64,000 bases of DNA, taken from contig LSRX01000783.1 of the NCBI GenBank assembly GCA_001939145.1, forward strand, positions 1 to 64,000. Reading direction: 5' to 3'. How positions within the stretch are numbered: position 1 is the stretch's first letter; the number at the start of each line of letters is the position of its first letter. The notes below the pieces were generated by a model. That model was not told the origin of the DNA. It saw nothing but the letters and a program-made list of their open reading frames with translations, and made no database searches. The stretch is from Symbiodinium microadriaticum (Eukaryota > Sar > Dinophyceae > Suessiales > Symbiodiniaceae). Below, in pieces: positions 46,301-56,149 of the stretch. The position numbers and the translations under genes are program-made.

Positions 46301-49300
46301 AACAAGAAGACGCACCTAGCGATGCACGGCAAGACGGACCACTGATGCAAAGAGGTGTGAATCGATGTTCCATTGGCAGAAACCATGTGCCTGTGAGGAA
46401 GAACTCGGTTAGCACGGATCTCTAATCCTCATTAGTGCTCTCATTTCGCAGCCATGCTGACCGACCGAATCGAGAGGCGTTTTGCGCACCTCAGACGGCG
46501 TCTCACAGCGTCTTCGGTGCTGCCTGCAGGTTGCGGACGAGTACAACCCCTTCTCGCAGGTTGGCGATGTACTTCGCCGCCAGGGGCTCTCGACGCATGA
46601 CTCTCTGTGCTTGCAGGCTGTCTGCCAACAGCTCCCATCCGAAAGCAGCTGTGTAGTCTGCTGGGCTTTTACCAGGCGATCGACGCAGATTCCGATGGAG
46701 ACTTGGACCTCGTAGTGGGAGGCTTGCTACTGGAGCAGCTGTCTGACGGCACTCTGAAGTATCTGACCGGAAGCGACAGTGCGTTTCCCAGTCAGTGGCC
46801 TGGGCCCTCGGATGGGCCTCCGTGCCTTGCGTACGGCGACTTGGACATGGATGGGGTCCTGGACCTGGTGGTGGGCTTCCGAGATGCTGGGCCATTCAGT
46901 CAAATTTTATCCTTGCCCTTGAAGCGCTTATGGCGGCCATAGGCGCGCCTGAACTGTCGTGATCTAGGACGGGAGGCTGGATCTCGGGCTCGGCAAAGTC
47001 GGCGAGGATTTCAAGGCTCAGGAGGGACTCGCGAACCCTGTGGGTGATCTTGGGCTGGGTATGGCCCGCAAGACGCCGGGCGTCGTGGATTGGAACGGGG
47101 ACGGCAAGGCCGACCTCCTCGTCTCGGCGGACGGCATGCGGCTCTTTCTGCGTGAAGCAGACGGGTCTTTGAAGGAGACCGCGACCAAGCTCCCTTCTCT
47201 TGAGGGACGCTCCCCGTTGTCGATCGTGACTGTAGATTGGACGATGGATGGAGATGACGACGTCCTTCTTATCGAGAAGCAAGCCTTGGTACTTCTAGAG
47301 CGGAACGGCTCAGAAGGCTTTCTGCCAGCCTTTGAGGTGTTCCACTGGTCGCTTCGTGATGGGTTACACACCGTCACGGGAGGAACCGTGGCAGATTGGG
47401 ATGAAGACGGACTGTTCGACATCCTCGTCGGCCTCGAATCCGGTAGGCTGCAGCACTGGCGCCAGCGTGCTTCCGGGCAGATGCAACTGGTACCGGAGGC
47501 CAGGTCCTGCTAGGGCATTCAGAAGCAGCCGCCTTGCCGCTACTCCAGTGATCTCCAGTGTTGGGCTACTCTTTTCATTAGAAGTTGCTGTTGCATCGCA
47601 CTCTGCGGACGTGTGAGGACGAGAGCCCCTTTGCGGGGATTGTTGGGGAAGGCTCAGCCCAACCTGCGATGGCAGATGTCAACGGAGACGGAAAGCTGGA
47701 GCCTTGTCAAAGACTCTTCAGAACTTTGTTCGTTGTGGGGAAGGGAGCGACACTAACCTTCGTCATCAAGTCCTCGTTTTTGACACTTCTAGTTCGGCTT
47801 ATGAGACGTTTGAGCCTGAGGACTTGATTCTGGGATCATCTGGCCGGCTGCAGATCTACCTTCAAGACGAAGGAGGCAAACTGAACCGAAGGCACGGCTC
47901 TAAAGCTTGAAAAGATTCGGGGGCCTTCGCTTGTGGTGCTGCTCTTGAAAGGCACGTGCTGGATGGCTGGAGAGGGGATGTTGTTCCAGTGGCAGCCGAT
48001 TGGAATGGCGACGCCGGGCTTCCTCAACACTGTTTGCTGTTCTGCTGGTTGCTGGAACTTGCTGTGACCTGGACTCATGACACGTTGTGACTTGTGACAG
48101 CTAGGACGGCGACAGCGAGATCATTCTGGGCACGTCTTCGAACGACCTGGTGTATCTGGATCAGGGCCCGTGTGCTCCAAGAGACGCCTGCTTAGGACAG
48201 TCCGGGCTTTGCAACTCCAAGAGCCAGGTTTGCGACTGCCTACCAGGCCGGCTGCGGAAGACGCTGTGCTTGTGATCACTTGGCATTGTGTTTGCGTAGC
48301 TTCTACAGTTTCTTCGTATGCTGTTGAAGACTTCCACAAGCTACTGTTGTGCAACCAGCTGCGACAGTCTTTTGTTGGTGGCAATGAGATGCAATGAGGG
48401 GTAGGGCGCCATCGTCCACCACGTACATGACGCGTAATTAGCACCATTTGAGCTCTTGAGCACTGATGATGCCTGCAAGAATGCATCGTACAATGTGTCA
48501 TAATGTGTCCTGGTTAAGCCAAGCTCGCGACCTTAGATCAAGAAAGCGTGTGCCTTGCTCCTGTGCGAGAGGGCCTGCGGCAGTCAAAAGATTTTTCCGA
48601 AGTTGTATTGCGTGCAGGCCACAGTGGCATCGACTGTTCCAAGTGTGCCACGGGCTTCAGTTCTACGCCCAGGAACTCCGAGCGGGGCCACGATTGCTAC
48701 CCATGCCCAGGAAATTCAGACGCCTGCAGTCACAGAGGAGTCTGCGTGGACGACCACTACGTGCAGGCTGCGGCTGTGGGGCGAAGGGAGATCTCGGATC
48801 CACGGCTTCTTCGTGGAAATGGAAGCTGCATCTGTCATCCCAACTACTTCGGAAAGGCTTGGCTGCACAGCGCCCAATTCCTCCCCAAGATTCTTCGTTA
48901 CTTGCATAGTTATTCCATAATTTCACACTAACTTACTAGACTTTGGCTATGCCACGGTAGCCCAAAAGCCGGAAACTGGGCTTCTGCGGATCCCGCCCGT
49001 CTCCTTCAGGACTGTGCGCAGGGCGAGTGCCCTGCTGGCCAGGAGCCCGCGGCAGACCTGGCGTCCGGGTCGATCCCTCAGCTAGCCTCGGACGCTTGCA
49101 TGTAGCTGTATCTAATATGTGTATATGTATATATATATATATATACACACACACACATGATGTGCAGGTGTGTGTGTGTGTGTATGTTCAGACATGCACA
49201 TACAGACATGCGTGCATGCAGTCATACATGCATGGGCACAGACAAAGGCACACCCGGACAGACCGACGGCGTCGCAGAGACTGAGACAGACATACATGCA

Positions 49301-52300
49301 TACACACATACATGCATACACACATACCATACATATGTATGGTGTTTGTGTTTATTGTGGATAGGTTTATGATTTGTATCCAAAAAATGTAGGCTTGTTT
49401 TTTGTATGTAGCTATGCATGGATGCAAGTAGGCATGTATGTCTATGTGCGAGCACTTGTATGCACGTGTATGTATGTCATTGCATGCGTGTGTTTGTGTG
49501 TGTGTGTGTCTGTTTGTGTGTGTGTGTGTGCATGTCTATCTGTCCGTCTGGCCGTCCGTCCGTCTGGCCGTCCGTCTGCCTGCCTGCCTGCCTGCCTGTG
49601 CCTGCCTGCCTGCCTGCCTGCCTGCCTGCACGGATAATGTATGTATTATGTAATGTAATGTAATGTAATGTAATGTATTGTATTGTATTGTATTGTATTG
49701 TATTGTAATGTAATGTAATGTAATGGTAATAGTAATGTAATAGTAATGTAATAGTAATGTAATAGTAATGTAATAGTAATGTAATAGTAATGTAATAGTA
49801 ATGTAATGTAATGTAATGGTAATGTAATAGTAATGTAATATTAATGTAATGTCATGTCATGTATGTGTGTATGTGTGTACGCATGTGTGTATACCTACCT
49901 ACCTACCTACCTACCTACCTACCGACCGACCGACCGACCGACCGACCGACCGACCGACCTACCGACCTACCGACCTACCGACCTATCTACCTATCTGCCT
50001 ACCTATCTGCCTACCTATCTGCCTACCTACCTACCTGCCTGCCTGCCTACCTACCTAAAAGTATACAGCTACACATCTATGTGTATATGGATATGAACGA
50101 TAGAATAGAATCAAGTGGGTACGCACATGTAAAGAATGCAATCATATGTCATCACTGGGACCTACGAGGTCCATCCGGTGCCGCACGTGCCAGCAGGGGT
50201 TTGGCAAGGACAGCTTCGGGTTTGGGGGCGCAGACGAGCACATTTAGGCTAGAGGCCCACGCCTTCGCCAAGATGGGTGCATCGGTTGAGTGAGTGAAGT
50301 ACGGCAGCACACCAACTCTCTCCCTCACGCGCTCACATTCCTTGGTTCCGGTGCGGCAGCTGGTTTTCGTTGTGCTACTCTCTGTGATGTGCTAGCTTTG
50401 GGAGCTCATGCGAGTGTCAGTCAGGAGCAGTCCGGCAACCACGAGTGCGCTGCGTGCCAGCCAGGGACTGCTGCATTCGCTGGCGATGGTTCCTGTTTGC
50501 CCTGCGGCGCCGGCGAGTATCAGCCCAGAGTCGGCCAGAGCGAGTGCATCCTTTGCTCTTCGGGATCCGAAACAGACGAGGGCCGAACTGCCTGCAGCCC
50601 CTGTCCCTCGGGCACGGTCGGCGTGTTGGGCACGTGCCAACTGTGCCCATCCTTCACAACAGCTGGCAGCAGCCGGACTCAGTGTGTCATGGACTGGGTG
50701 CTACTGATGGCAGCTTTGTTGTTTACACTGCTTACGCTTGTGTTCTTCCAGCTGGTCGTGTACATTCCGGGTGCCCGACGGAATATTGCGGACATAACTT
50801 GGTCTGCAGTGGACGAAGCAGTCATAGTCACGATGCAAAGCCGGCATCACTTCGGTTCGAGGTTGCTCAAGGTTCGCCTCTATGACACAGGAATCCCTTT
50901 CCTTGACCCTTGCCAGAAGACGCCTTACTTCTTCGTCCGTGCCCTCTCTCCCACACATCTGCAGCTCTATACCGAGCCCAAGATCGCGCTGACGACGCCG
51001 GTAGAAGCGTCTTCCGGCACACTGAAGCCCTTGCTGATGTCCGAAGCCTTGGGAACTCGATTTTTTGGCATCCCAGTCTTGTTTTGGCTGGGCATGGCGG
51101 CCTTGGCAATTATCATCCTCGCTAGCCTCGCACCGATCCCTTGGTGGTATTTGCTGCTGACCGCGGGCCTTGCTTTGGCCTCGGTCCTTTCCTTGCGGCT
51201 GCGGGCCGCGCGCTTGGACGCCCTGACGCCGCTGCAGCGTCTCCTCCGACAGCGCCTCGCCCGGGCTCGCAGCGGGGGGGGGGGGCAGTCCTAGTGACTT
51301 GTTTTTTTCTGTTCCTTTTCAACGGCCCGCCCCGACGCCGAAACGCCGCCCGCTTTCCCTGCATGCGCCTGTCTTTGAGTCAGGTACGCTTTGCACCTGC
51401 GAGCGGCGACTTCACCGGCCAGCTGCGAGCCCGGAGGCCTGCGTGCCGTGAGCATCGCGCGGATCCTGCACTTCCATGAGCCTCTCGGAGTGCAACGAAG
51501 CAGACTCATTTGGGCGCCCTCTTGCCTGTTCGCAACTCCTCCGAGGTTCTTCAGATCGCTCATTCAGCACAGGACCATTTCCCAACATGTATGGTGTTCA
51601 GCACGTGAATGCATACTAAAGGTTTAACTGCAACAAGCGCGGTGTTGCAGGAACATGCACTATGTTTGTCCCGTGCTCAGTATCCCGCGAGTGACTAAAG
51701 GATCCCTGTCGGAGGGAACCCCTCAAACCGATGCAGGCACCAGCATCATCAAGCCGGTCACAAAGAAGTCGCAACTCTCCTTTGCTGAACTTGCTGGGCC
51801 TGGAATCTCGGAGAATTCAGAGCTCAGTTGATCAGTCCGAAGCAACTGACATCGTGTCTATGCCGTGCCAAGTAGTGAAAGTCTGAAGAACCTGTGCCAG
51901 GAACGGTGGATTGGTTCATCTCGCACTTCTGGGCGCTCCCCTTCCAGGACTTTGCCCAAAGCCTCCGCGCACACGCTATGTACGTCGGCAGGGACTGGGA
52001 AGCGATCAAGTACTGGATGCTTGGCGCCAAACTGGCGACCGGTTTGATGGGTTCTGTAATTCGCATCTGGGGCGTTTGTGCCATAGTCTTTTAGGCCATT
52101 TGCTGAAGCTCGTCAGACCTGCTATAAGGATCTGTTCCTTCAGTCAGAATCAGTGGCGGCTTGAAGAAGAACTCTGTCCCGGCACTCTCAGAGAGTCTTC
52201 CTTCCATAAGGCCCTCATGGCCCCCAGCTGCCAGGACCGGCCCACTTTCACAGAAACGTTCTCATGCTTGTTTAGGGTGGCTCTGATTTTTGCGACAGTC

Positions 52301-52924
52301 AGATATTCTCCCCCCTCCGCCTCTCAGGGTACTGGGATGATGATGGACTCAGAGCTCACTCCATTGAAGAGGTCGGCATGCACGCGCAGAGTTGTCCGAA
52401 CCGGGTCAGCACACCCCCTGCAGGATGCCCTGCAGGATGCCCCATTTGCTAGTGTGTTTTCCGAGCGCGCTTCGGAGGTCCTGGTGCCTCTTCGAGATGC
52501 TGCAAACCTTCAACTTACATGAGCGCGGCCTGAGCCAGCACCGCCTTGCGCCCTTCATGGGCCTGTTTTTGTACCTTGGATGGCAAGAAAACGGGGACTG
52601 TCCCAACACGAGAGGCCGAGAGGACCGCCAACGTCATTGCTAGACTGATGCACATGTGACGATGGCTCGGAGTAATGCAAACGAAACCTACTCCGACCTG
52701 AAGTTACACGGTTCCAGTACTCTTGAGGCTTATTTCATCTGACGACATTATGCGACATTACTCTTGCTTGCTAACTCTTTCGGGTTCGCTCAATCTCACC
52801 CTCCACCCGTGATCTTCGGAGGCTCCACCCTGCTGGGGTGCTGAACGTGGGGCGCGGGAGCGTCGACATGGCGGTGCGAATTGGCAAGCAGCCTGGCCCA
52901 GTCTACGAGCCTCCTAACATTCTC

Positions 52925-52957
<33 letters not shown>

Positions 52958-53578
52958 ATGATGGTGATGATGATGGTGAGCCAGTGTGCCCTCATGTGCC
53001 CGCCACCATGTTGATTTGTCATTCACAATCTGTTGAAATCTCCGATCCATCAGCGTGCTTCTGTGTGTGTCTCTTCATATTAATGTCACGGTTGAGTTTT
53101 CGACTGTTCTTTTGTACCCAAGGCAGCTCGACAACTTGCGCTTAGAGGATGCTTCTGCTACAGAAGTGGCAGACAAGGCTGTCAGGGGACGTTCCGACAC
53201 ACAGCCGTCCGGTTTCCGGTTGGTGCGTTTACGAGAGAAGCCTTGCCGAACGGTACTCGTAGTGGAAATCGCTGTTTCGTATCTTTTATATGACTGCATG
53301 CTCTCGATCCCCTGTGTCCTCGCCAGCAGCGCATCGATGACGAGGTCCGGTCTGCACCAGGTGCGTGCGCTCTCAACAAAGAAAAGCAGTCATGTATAAT
53401 GGCAAAAGCGGATGCGTACCGCGCGAGCTGCTCGATCTGGGAAGGTGGTTTTGCCGCCTTCAACTGCAAGCTGCGTGCGGAACTCCGCTTGGTCTTGGAG
53501 CAGATGTCCTCGCGGTTTTCTGACGATTTGAGCGAGCTCAACTCGCAGCTCTACGAAGGGGATTCGCAGGACGCCTGA
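42904..53578 (+). CDS. Receptor-like membrane protein: FG-GAP ectodomain, Cys-rich modules, TM segments, TIR-like domain
   Basis: A multi-exon gene from ATG 42904 (context GCCATGG) to TGA 53576-53578. Order of parts: signal peptide, two Cys-rich repeats, PAN-like module, about a dozen FG-GAP/VCBS repeats, EGF-like modules, GCC2/GCC3 Cys-rich module, one membrane segment, a soluble block of about 100 residues, two more membrane segments and a C-terminal domain with FISHFW...RSWCLFE motifs. Topology inferred from the parts is ectodomain outside and TIR-like domain in the cytosol, as for a surface receptor. Splicing was solved for eleven introns between 45.3 and 53.1 kb: GT-AG at 47490 and 52372; GC-AG at 45381, 45917, 51480 and 52888; GA-AG at 47699, 48010, 51573, 51803, 52016 and 52235 would bring the list to twelve donors. 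Ligand and pathway are unknown. No frameshift or stop was needed in solved parts, so the gene looks intact. Confidence 0.8.
43661..44865 (+). CDS. FG-GAP/VCBS repeats 1-4
   Basis: Four short blocks show the calcium-binding D-W-D-x-D-G-x-x-D/E-(L/V)-x-V-G signature: [18 protein letters not shown] (43661-43714), [18 protein letters not shown] (44229-44282), [18 protein letters not shown] (about 44468-44521) and [16 protein letters not shown] (about 44717-44764). Sequences between them contain stops in frame and are read as introns. FG-GAP/VCBS repeats form beta-propeller blades, as in integrin alpha chains. Confidence 0.78.
44924..45380 (+). CDS. FG-GAP/VCBS repeats 5-7
   Basis: The exon from 44924 reads [18 protein letters not shown], then [14 protein letters not shown], a long linker and [18 protein letters not shown] followed by [15 protein letters not shown] further exon, [12 protein letters not shown] (45345-45380), ends in the middle of the calcium loop and is completed by the exon at 45664 ([14 protein letters not shown]). 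Confidence 0.82.
45381..45663 (+). other. GC-AG intron carrying telomere-like sequence
   Basis: It starts GCCGCTCGG and ends AACCTAG; 283 nt, phase 0. Removing it joins DWDSDGFP to DLILGSGQG, a perfect FG-GAP loop. No GT in the area keeps frame and motif. The 3' 110 bases are degenerate CCCTAAA repeats. Confidence 0.75.
45550..45662. repeat. Interstitial telomere-like CCCTAAA repeat
   Basis: CCCTAAACCCC, CCTAAACCC, CTAAACCTAAACCCTAAC and CAAACCCC occur in two patches (45550-45578 and 45613-45662). TTTAGGG is the plant-type telomere unit also reported for dinoflagellates. The copies are degenerate, and the last one runs into the splice acceptor. Confidence 0.75.
45664..45750 (+). CDS. FG-GAP repeat 7, second half
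   Basis: [18 protein letters not shown], then AGPLLEAGC, completes the loop begun at 45345. The 3' end is approximate. Confidence 0.75.
45760..45818 (+). repeat. Threefold tandem 3' splice-site repeat
   Basis: TTTCAGGGATCT occurs three times in about 55 bases (ends near 45774, 45795 and 45820), each preceded by a T-rich tract and forming a plausible TTTCAG acceptor. The third opens the next exon, [18 protein letters not shown]. Confidence 0.7.
45819..46116 (+). CDS. FG-GAP repeat 8 across a GC-AG intron
   Basis: The exon ending 45916 gives [13 protein letters not shown] plus the first base of a Gly codon. Intron 45917-46036 (120 nt) starts GCCACC and ends ATCCAAG. The exon from 46037 completes [16 protein letters not shown], then [10 protein letters not shown]. 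The joined [16 protein letters not shown] is a textbook FG-GAP loop; GC is the only workable donor. Confidence 0.8.
46607..46900 (+). CDS. FG-GAP repeats 9-10
   Basis: [17 protein letters not shown] (about 46673-46723) and [16 protein letters not shown] (about 46834-46881) lie in one frame, separated by a blade-like linker. An upstream frame, [15 protein letters not shown] (46530-46575), may be the start of this unit, since the NPF word recurs before other repeats. Confidence 0.78.
46968..47489 (+). CDS. FG-GAP repeats 11-13, long exon
   Basis: A 522-nt exon after TCTAG reads [60 protein letters not shown] and [18 protein letters not shown], so three full loops and part of one. It ends phase 0 at CTG before GTACCG; intron 47490-47581 (92 nt) is GT-AG. 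Confidence 0.85.
47582..48009 (+). CDS. FG-GAP repeats 14-15 across a GA-AG intron
   Basis: Exon 47582-47698 reads [19 protein letters not shown] and ends [11 protein letters not shown]. Intron 47699-47820 (122 nt) starts GAGCCTTG and ends GCCTGAG. The exon from 47821 gives [16 protein letters not shown], so the join is [17 protein letters not shown] later exon ends at 48009 with [11 protein letters not shown]. Confidence 0.78.
48105..48250 (+). CDS. Last FG-GAP half plus first EGF-like module
   Basis: After intron 48010-48104 (95 nt, starts GACGCC, ends AGCTAG) the exon begins [18 protein letters not shown], completing [13 protein letters not shown], then runs into [15 protein letters not shown] and SQVCDCLPG, an EGF-like Cys pattern. 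The donor is GA; the alternative alignments do not end in AG. Confidence 0.72.
48255..48614. other. Intron without recognised content
   Basis: Lies between two Cys-rich exons of the receptor; no motif seen. Confidence 0.4.
48615..48866 (+). CDS. EGF-like modules of the receptor
   Basis: [17 protein letters not shown], then [17 protein letters not shown], then VCVDDHYVQ and [15 protein letters not shown] lie in one frame. The Cys and Gly pattern (C-x2-RGVC...GSC-x-C-x4-FG) is EGF-like. Stalk function between propeller and membrane is inferred. Confidence 0.7.
49115..50057. repeat. One-kilobase compound microsatellite field in a receptor intron
   Basis: Successive runs: (AT)n/(AC)n at 49115-49158, (GT)n at 49168-49190, CATACATGCATA words to about 49335, (TG)n near 49490-49530, (GTCC/GTCT/CTGC)n at 49540-49628, TAATG/TATTG pentamers and TAATAGTAATG units at 49634-49860, then (CTAC)n, (CGAC)n and (CTGC)n tetramers at 49893-50057. 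The field lies between the EGF exon and the TM exon. Poly-Thr/Tyr-Leu-Pro and similar frames inside are artefacts. Confidence 0.95.
50410..51288 (+). CDS. Receptor stalk (GCC2/GCC3 type) and three membrane segments
   Basis: One exon-long frame. [36 protein letters not shown] and [10 protein letters not shown] follow the ephrin-receptor-like GCC2/GCC3 pattern (C-x2-C-x2-G-x-Y/T...G-x2-x-C-x2-C). Then [19 protein letters not shown] continuing QLVVYI is a strong membrane helix. A block of about 100 residues ([16 protein letters not shown] ... LTTPVEASS) follows, then [20 protein letters not shown] and [19 protein letters not shown], two more helices, and a basic [16 protein letters not shown]. 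With the N-terminus outside, three passes put the C-terminus in the cytosol. The frame ends in a G-run (51274-51286); the true donor is upstream of it. Confidence 0.82.
51422..52015 (+). CDS. TIR-like domain, N-terminal half, including a 27-nt micro-exon
   Basis: The exon ending 51479 reads [15 protein letters not shown]. Intron 51480-51545 (66 nt) is GC-AG. Micro-exon 51546-51572 (27 nt) codes FFRSLIQH. Intron 51573-51650 (78 nt) is GA-AG. The exon from 51651 reads NMHYVCPVL, then [15 protein letters not shown]. Intron 51803-51900 (98 nt) is GA-AG. Exon 51901-52015 reads [17 protein letters not shown], then [16 protein letters not shown]. FISHxW is the counterpart of TIR box 1 (xVFISH). All junctions keep frame and restore a contiguous sequence I recognise from many dinoflagellate proteins. 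Confidence 0.8.
52129..52590 (+). CDS. TIR-like domain, central part
   Basis: Intron 52016-52128 (113 nt, GA-AG) joins KYW to [15 protein letters not shown]. Exon 52129-52234 ends APSCQ. Intron 52235-52327 (93 nt, GA-AG) leads to [14 protein letters not shown] (52328-52371). Intron 52372-52477 (106 nt, GT-AG) leads to [22 protein letters not shown] corresponds to the SxWCxxEL box of TIR domains. [16 protein letters not shown] follows; the exon end is approximate. Confidence 0.8.
52830..53578 (+). CDS. TIR-like domain, C-terminal exons and stop
   Basis: [17 protein letters not shown] with a split Lys codon ends at 52887. Intron 52888-53122 (235 nt, GC-AG) contains an ATG microsatellite. The exon from 53123 reads [19 protein letters not shown] small exon near 53328-53370 reads [10 protein letters not shown]. 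The last exon reads [18 protein letters not shown], then [16 protein letters not shown] and ends DSQDA-stop (53576-53578). The helical tail is usual for this family. Confidence 0.7.
52924..52978. repeat. (ATG)n microsatellite in a receptor intron
   Basis: About 18 ATG/GTG/ATT triplets. It yields a poly-His frame on the minus strand that is not a gene. Confidence 0.95.
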
Positions 53579-56149
53579 TACAGGTACTGCCGGCTGTTGC
53601 GGGTAGGGCCAGAAGAGTGGGTTGCAGCAGCCCTTTTCCCACCCCTGTCATCGAAAAGGATTCTGGGCTTAGGGACCATCCGACGTGCCTTCTCGTTACC
53701 GTGAGGAGGTGGAGATCCACCTGGCGACAGATCCGGCCCCCGAGCACGAAAATAAGTACTGCTCCTGGACGGGGTAGGAGCGCTCCTTGGGCGGTGTCCA
53801 CTGCCGGAAGCACTACCCTCTTTGCATGCCAATGATGAAGTGGCTTGCAGAGGTCAAGCCCATGTGCCAAATGCCAAACGACCTAGAGCACAAAGCTCCG
53901 ACAACGCAACGATCTCGTTCTGATAGGCTGGTGATGTGGGTGTCGGGTTCTGCAGGGATGGTTGAAGGAGGGAGCAAGCTTGCTGCAGCACATCAACAGC
54001 CCAGTTCAATCCATTGACAAATTCGATGCCTCTCTGCAGTGCTCTCAGCCTGCAGCGTTTACGGTCGGCGCCACACGGCGCTGTATTGCAACCTAATGCA
54101 ACCTGCAGCCAATGCATTATGTGTGGAAAACACCGCGGAGATGCTCGATTGGTCATGTATTCTGCTTGGGTTCATTGCAGATTGGGAGTAGAGGCTCACG
54201 CATGCTCACGCTTAAAGTGGCCCCTCGTGGCTGGCAAATCTGTCGGTGCCCGGAGGTGTTTTCGGAGCCAAGCCTTCCTCGCATGTCACTGGCAGGTCGC
54301 TACAACGGCTGTTACAACGGGCAGATCGTCGAAGAAGCGATAGAGGCTCGCGACGCCGTGCTTGTCCGTCCATTTTGATTTCATGGCTGTCAACATGACC
54401 CATGTGACCCATGTGCCAGGCACCGGCCGGATTCACCAGGACGGTCCACGACTGGGGGGGGGGGATGAAGGCTGTGACTGCAGCTCCGACTTGCAGGACG
54501 GCAGCCGAGGCGGGACTCTCAGCTTAGCTGTGAGCCATAGCCATCCACAGCGGGCCCCCCTCATGATCTGCCATGTGAAGCTCCTGTCCCAGAGTGGCGG
54601 GGCTGTGTATGTGCAGCCGTCTCGAGACGGGATCCAGGCCAGCGACGATCCCACTAGGCCGGATCGAGAAGCCAGCATACAGCTCGCAGCTCAGCCGTCG
54701 AAGCACCTCAATGACCAACATCCTGATCGCTTGTGCTGCGGTGTCATCGGCTAGATGTGACTGACACAAAGTACCTCGCAAAATTGCAAAGAGAAGCACG
54801 TTGATGGTCCGTGTCAGTCTTTGAGAAGCCTCTGTGGGGATCCGTGCTCAATCTGGAACGAGCATTTCGCATCGAATCCGATCTTGTGAGCTCCGGACCT
54901 TTCAAAGCGGCGTCCTGAGGCTCTCGGCCGTGGCTTCCATGACCTCGGCGGACACACAGAACACCGGTGCCACGGGCGTTGCTCCGGAGACTACGCTCCT
55001 GCAGGTGCCCCGTGCCACACTGCATGCTTTTGCAGCCCTGCTCTTCAGGGCCCCAACTAGGGAGACGTGCGGAGCATCACGAGCTGTAGCAAGAACCAGG
55101 GCATTGAGCTTGAATCAACAGGGTAGCTTTCATCCTTTCGGTGTGAAGACGAGTTTCCTGCAGGTGAAGCTCGATGGGGCAGAAGAACCTGTGACCCGGC
55201 CGCATTCTGGAGGCGGGAAAGATTCTCGTGCCTCATCCGCGCGCTGAGGTCGAGATTGCATCTTACCTGGTGATGAGCGTGATCGACAAGAGCAGCATGT
55301 GATACCGGCCGCAAACTGTGCGACTTCACGCCGAAGTGGGGAAGACGGAACCGGGCACACGCTTCTAGCTTCGTTGACAGAGACAGAATCTGCCTTCCCC
55401 TGTTTCGGCCTGCACCTACTTGGGGCTCCACCCTCTCCAAGAGACCGTGGAGCCTCCAACTCTTTGCGTGCATGCACATTCCCAGTAGCTCGATGCAGCC
55501 CCGACAAGACGGGCCGTGGCCACAAGGGCCGCCTCAGAGGACCGAGGCCGAAAAGCGGCCGCGACGGGATGCCGGGCGCGGCCAGAAGCGAAGCGAAGCC
55601 AAGGCATCCCAGGCACTGCAGCGAATTCCGCACCTCAAGGGTCGGAGAATTCAAGCCTCGTGAAGCTCCTCAGCGGGATGGCAGATCCTGGCAGTGCCCG
55701 GCAGGGCATGATGAGCCGACTCGATCCCGCCAATCTCTAGTCAGTCGCATTCCGTGGGCGAGGAGATTGTAAATACTTGGCTGCATGTTTGAACGGGAGT
55801 GGCTCGGTCAGTTCCTTACGATTACCAGGTATCTCGCCGTCAGAATGCTGAATTACCCAGATTACTCGAATCGGCCGACATGACTTGCAATTGATACCGA
55901 GACTCTCGACAAAGCTAGGTGTCGATTTCTCTTTTGAAGCCTGTATTGCCTTTATGCATCGGAAGCCAGATCTGTTTGGCACGAACATCATGGGTTGGTT
56001 GCTTGGGCCGTGGGCATCCCAGAGTCCTTGTTGAACGCGAGGATCCTCTGCAAAGGAGCGCACATCCATGCAGGCTGCTTAACACGACTCGCAAGATTTT
56101 GGGGCTCCTAGTGAAATTCCCTTCCCACAGCCTGCGGACTGGCATGCGG
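53579..56149. other. Intergenic, no recognised gene
   Basis: Frames on both strands were inspected. One at 54950-55245 on plus (TLLQVPRATLHAFAALLF) and one at 55416-55616 on minus are uninterpretable. G- and C-runs occur (54459-54467). No poly(A) or promoter signal can be named; dinoflagellates lack conventional ones. Confidence 0.35.

Noticed and set aside
49859..50293. Plus-strand open frame of 144 residues rich in Thr, Asp, Arg, Pro and Tyr-Leu-Pro
   Set aside because: It is the translation of tetranucleotide microsatellites; parallel frames are equally open.
52796..53050. Minus-strand frame with a His-rich run
   Set aside because: It is the reverse of an (ATG)n microsatellite inside a receptor intron whose junctions were solved on plus.
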